Shown here piece after piece: positions 63,260 through 64,000 of a DNA stretch of 64,000 nucleotides. The stretch's first letter is position 1, and the number at the start of each line of letters is the position of its first letter. Source of the DNA: Bimastos eiseni (lineage: Eukaryota > Annelida > Clitellata > Crassiclitellata > Lumbricidae); contig OY365807.1 in NCBI GenBank assembly GCA_959347315.1, forward strand, positions 59,376,384 through 59,440,383, read 5' to 3'. A model generated the notes under the pieces. It was not told the origin of the DNA, made no database searches, and saw nothing but the letters and a program-made list of their open reading frames with translations. A program made the translations under genes and the position numbers.

Positions 63260-64000
63260 GTAATTACCAAATGTGATTTTGACAAATCATTTAGAGAACT
63301 ATTTACTGGATATTATTGATAAAACTGGAGTTTTAGTACAGCTCAAAACGGTTGACTAATTAAAAATGATTGCCAGTTAACTTCTAAATATAACCGTTAT
63401 GTAGTATATTCTGGCAATATTCTGTAATTTTAAATGTTGGTTATGATGATGATGATAAATTCTCTGCCCAAGGGCTGGTTCATTGCGTTGTGTGCCACCT
63501 GGGATGATATGAGTTACGTGGTTTTCCATTGCCTTCCCCACAAACAATTGACAATGAGCAACTTATCCAGGGTGGCTTGAGGTAGATTTGAACCTGCAAC
63601 GCAGTGGTTACAAGGCACAGAACATACCTACCGCTCATCAAGTCTAACATCCTCTACCTCGTTAGTTACGGGTGCTCAATGGTATTGTGTGGTTAACATA
63701 ATGTTCTGTCAATTGAGAGGTAGGGATTCAAATCCCATTAAATGGGCTAGAAATATGGTTAGAGATTTCTCTGCCCCATCTGCACTCCATAACCAAATCG
63801 TCTATGGCGAGTACACTGACTGTCAGTGGGTAGATGAGACAGCGAGGGAGAGGACTTACCCCCACCCCCAACATGCTCTGGCTAGGAAAATGAAGTCGCT
63901 GAGACTTCATACCGCAGTTTTTGTCTCATGGGTAGCTGAAGGCACTGCTAGTCTTCTCACTTATATAAATGGACCATGTAGAAATCTTCTTAGAATGACA
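63260..64000. other. NMNAT intron 5' part with possible SINE pieces
   Basis: GGTTTTCCATTGCCTTCC and GGTAGATTTGAACCTGCAAC (63520-63600), then GGTGCTCAATGGTATTGTG and GGGATTCAAATCCC (63670-63740), resemble tRNA-type A and B boxes. They may be old SINEs. The next NMNAT exon is not visible. Confidence 0.4.

Overview
This is a stretch of an animal nuclear genome. It contains spliced protein genes with GT-AG introns of 0.2 to 3.4 kb, an intron-bearing tRNA gene, and a very heavy load of decayed transposons and simple repeats. The gene content (a CPEB2/3/4-class CPEB, FAM53, NMNAT, and a SPATA18/MIEAP-type protein) shows a bilaterian. The A+T-rich introns, the abundance of hAT, Helitron, LINE and SINE debris and the divergence from vertebrate proteins suggest a marine invertebrate. 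I cannot decide between a lophotrochozoan and an invertebrate deuterostome from this window alone.

Layout, left to right. 1-1.6 kb: a minus-strand LINE remnant. 2.19-2.31 kb: tRNA-Leu(CAA) with a 36-nt intron, followed by a hAT-like MITE. 3.9-6.2 kb (+): a complete four-exon calmodulin-like gene with a Helitron-like insertion in intron 2. 7.3-8.6 kb: transposon ends and an L2/CR1-like LINE 3' part. 9.7-20.2 kb (+): a complete eight-coding-exon CPEB2/3/4-type gene of 604 residues whose introns carry SINEs, MITEs, minisatellites and LINE scraps. 23.4-27.6 kb (-): five 3' exons of a SPATA18/MIEAP-like gene, convergent with CPEB; its 5' exons are not certain. 28.7-30.4 kb: a degenerate reverse transcriptase. 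30.57-32.81 kb: a hAT-like element with a second hAT-like element nested in it. 33-46.8 kb: mostly repeats (a 60-bp perfect palindrome, CA and TA tracts, hAT MITEs, a V-SINE-like SINE, a PIF/Harbinger-like MITE, a foldback element, 40-bp and 12-bp minisatellites). 47.0-53.9 kb (+): a complete five-coding-exon FAM53 homologue of 447 residues. 56.3-58.2 kb: a LINE 3' end split by an 802-bp inverted-repeat element. 58.8-63.3 kb (+): the first five coding exons of an NMNAT gene, running off the right edge.

The host genes do not form a pathway or operon. They are independent: calcium sensing, translational control of mRNA, mitochondrial quality control, nuclear signalling and NAD synthesis. All exon joins given here keep the reading frame and use GT-AG sites; they were derived by eye and have no transcript support. 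The most unusual content is in the repeats: a SINE with a centre resembling the vertebrate V-SINE domain, an unclassified repeat found in the same orientation in three introns, a Helitron-like pair, a precise transposon-in-LINE insertion, and a candidate far-upstream SPATA18-like exon next to the FAM53 start.
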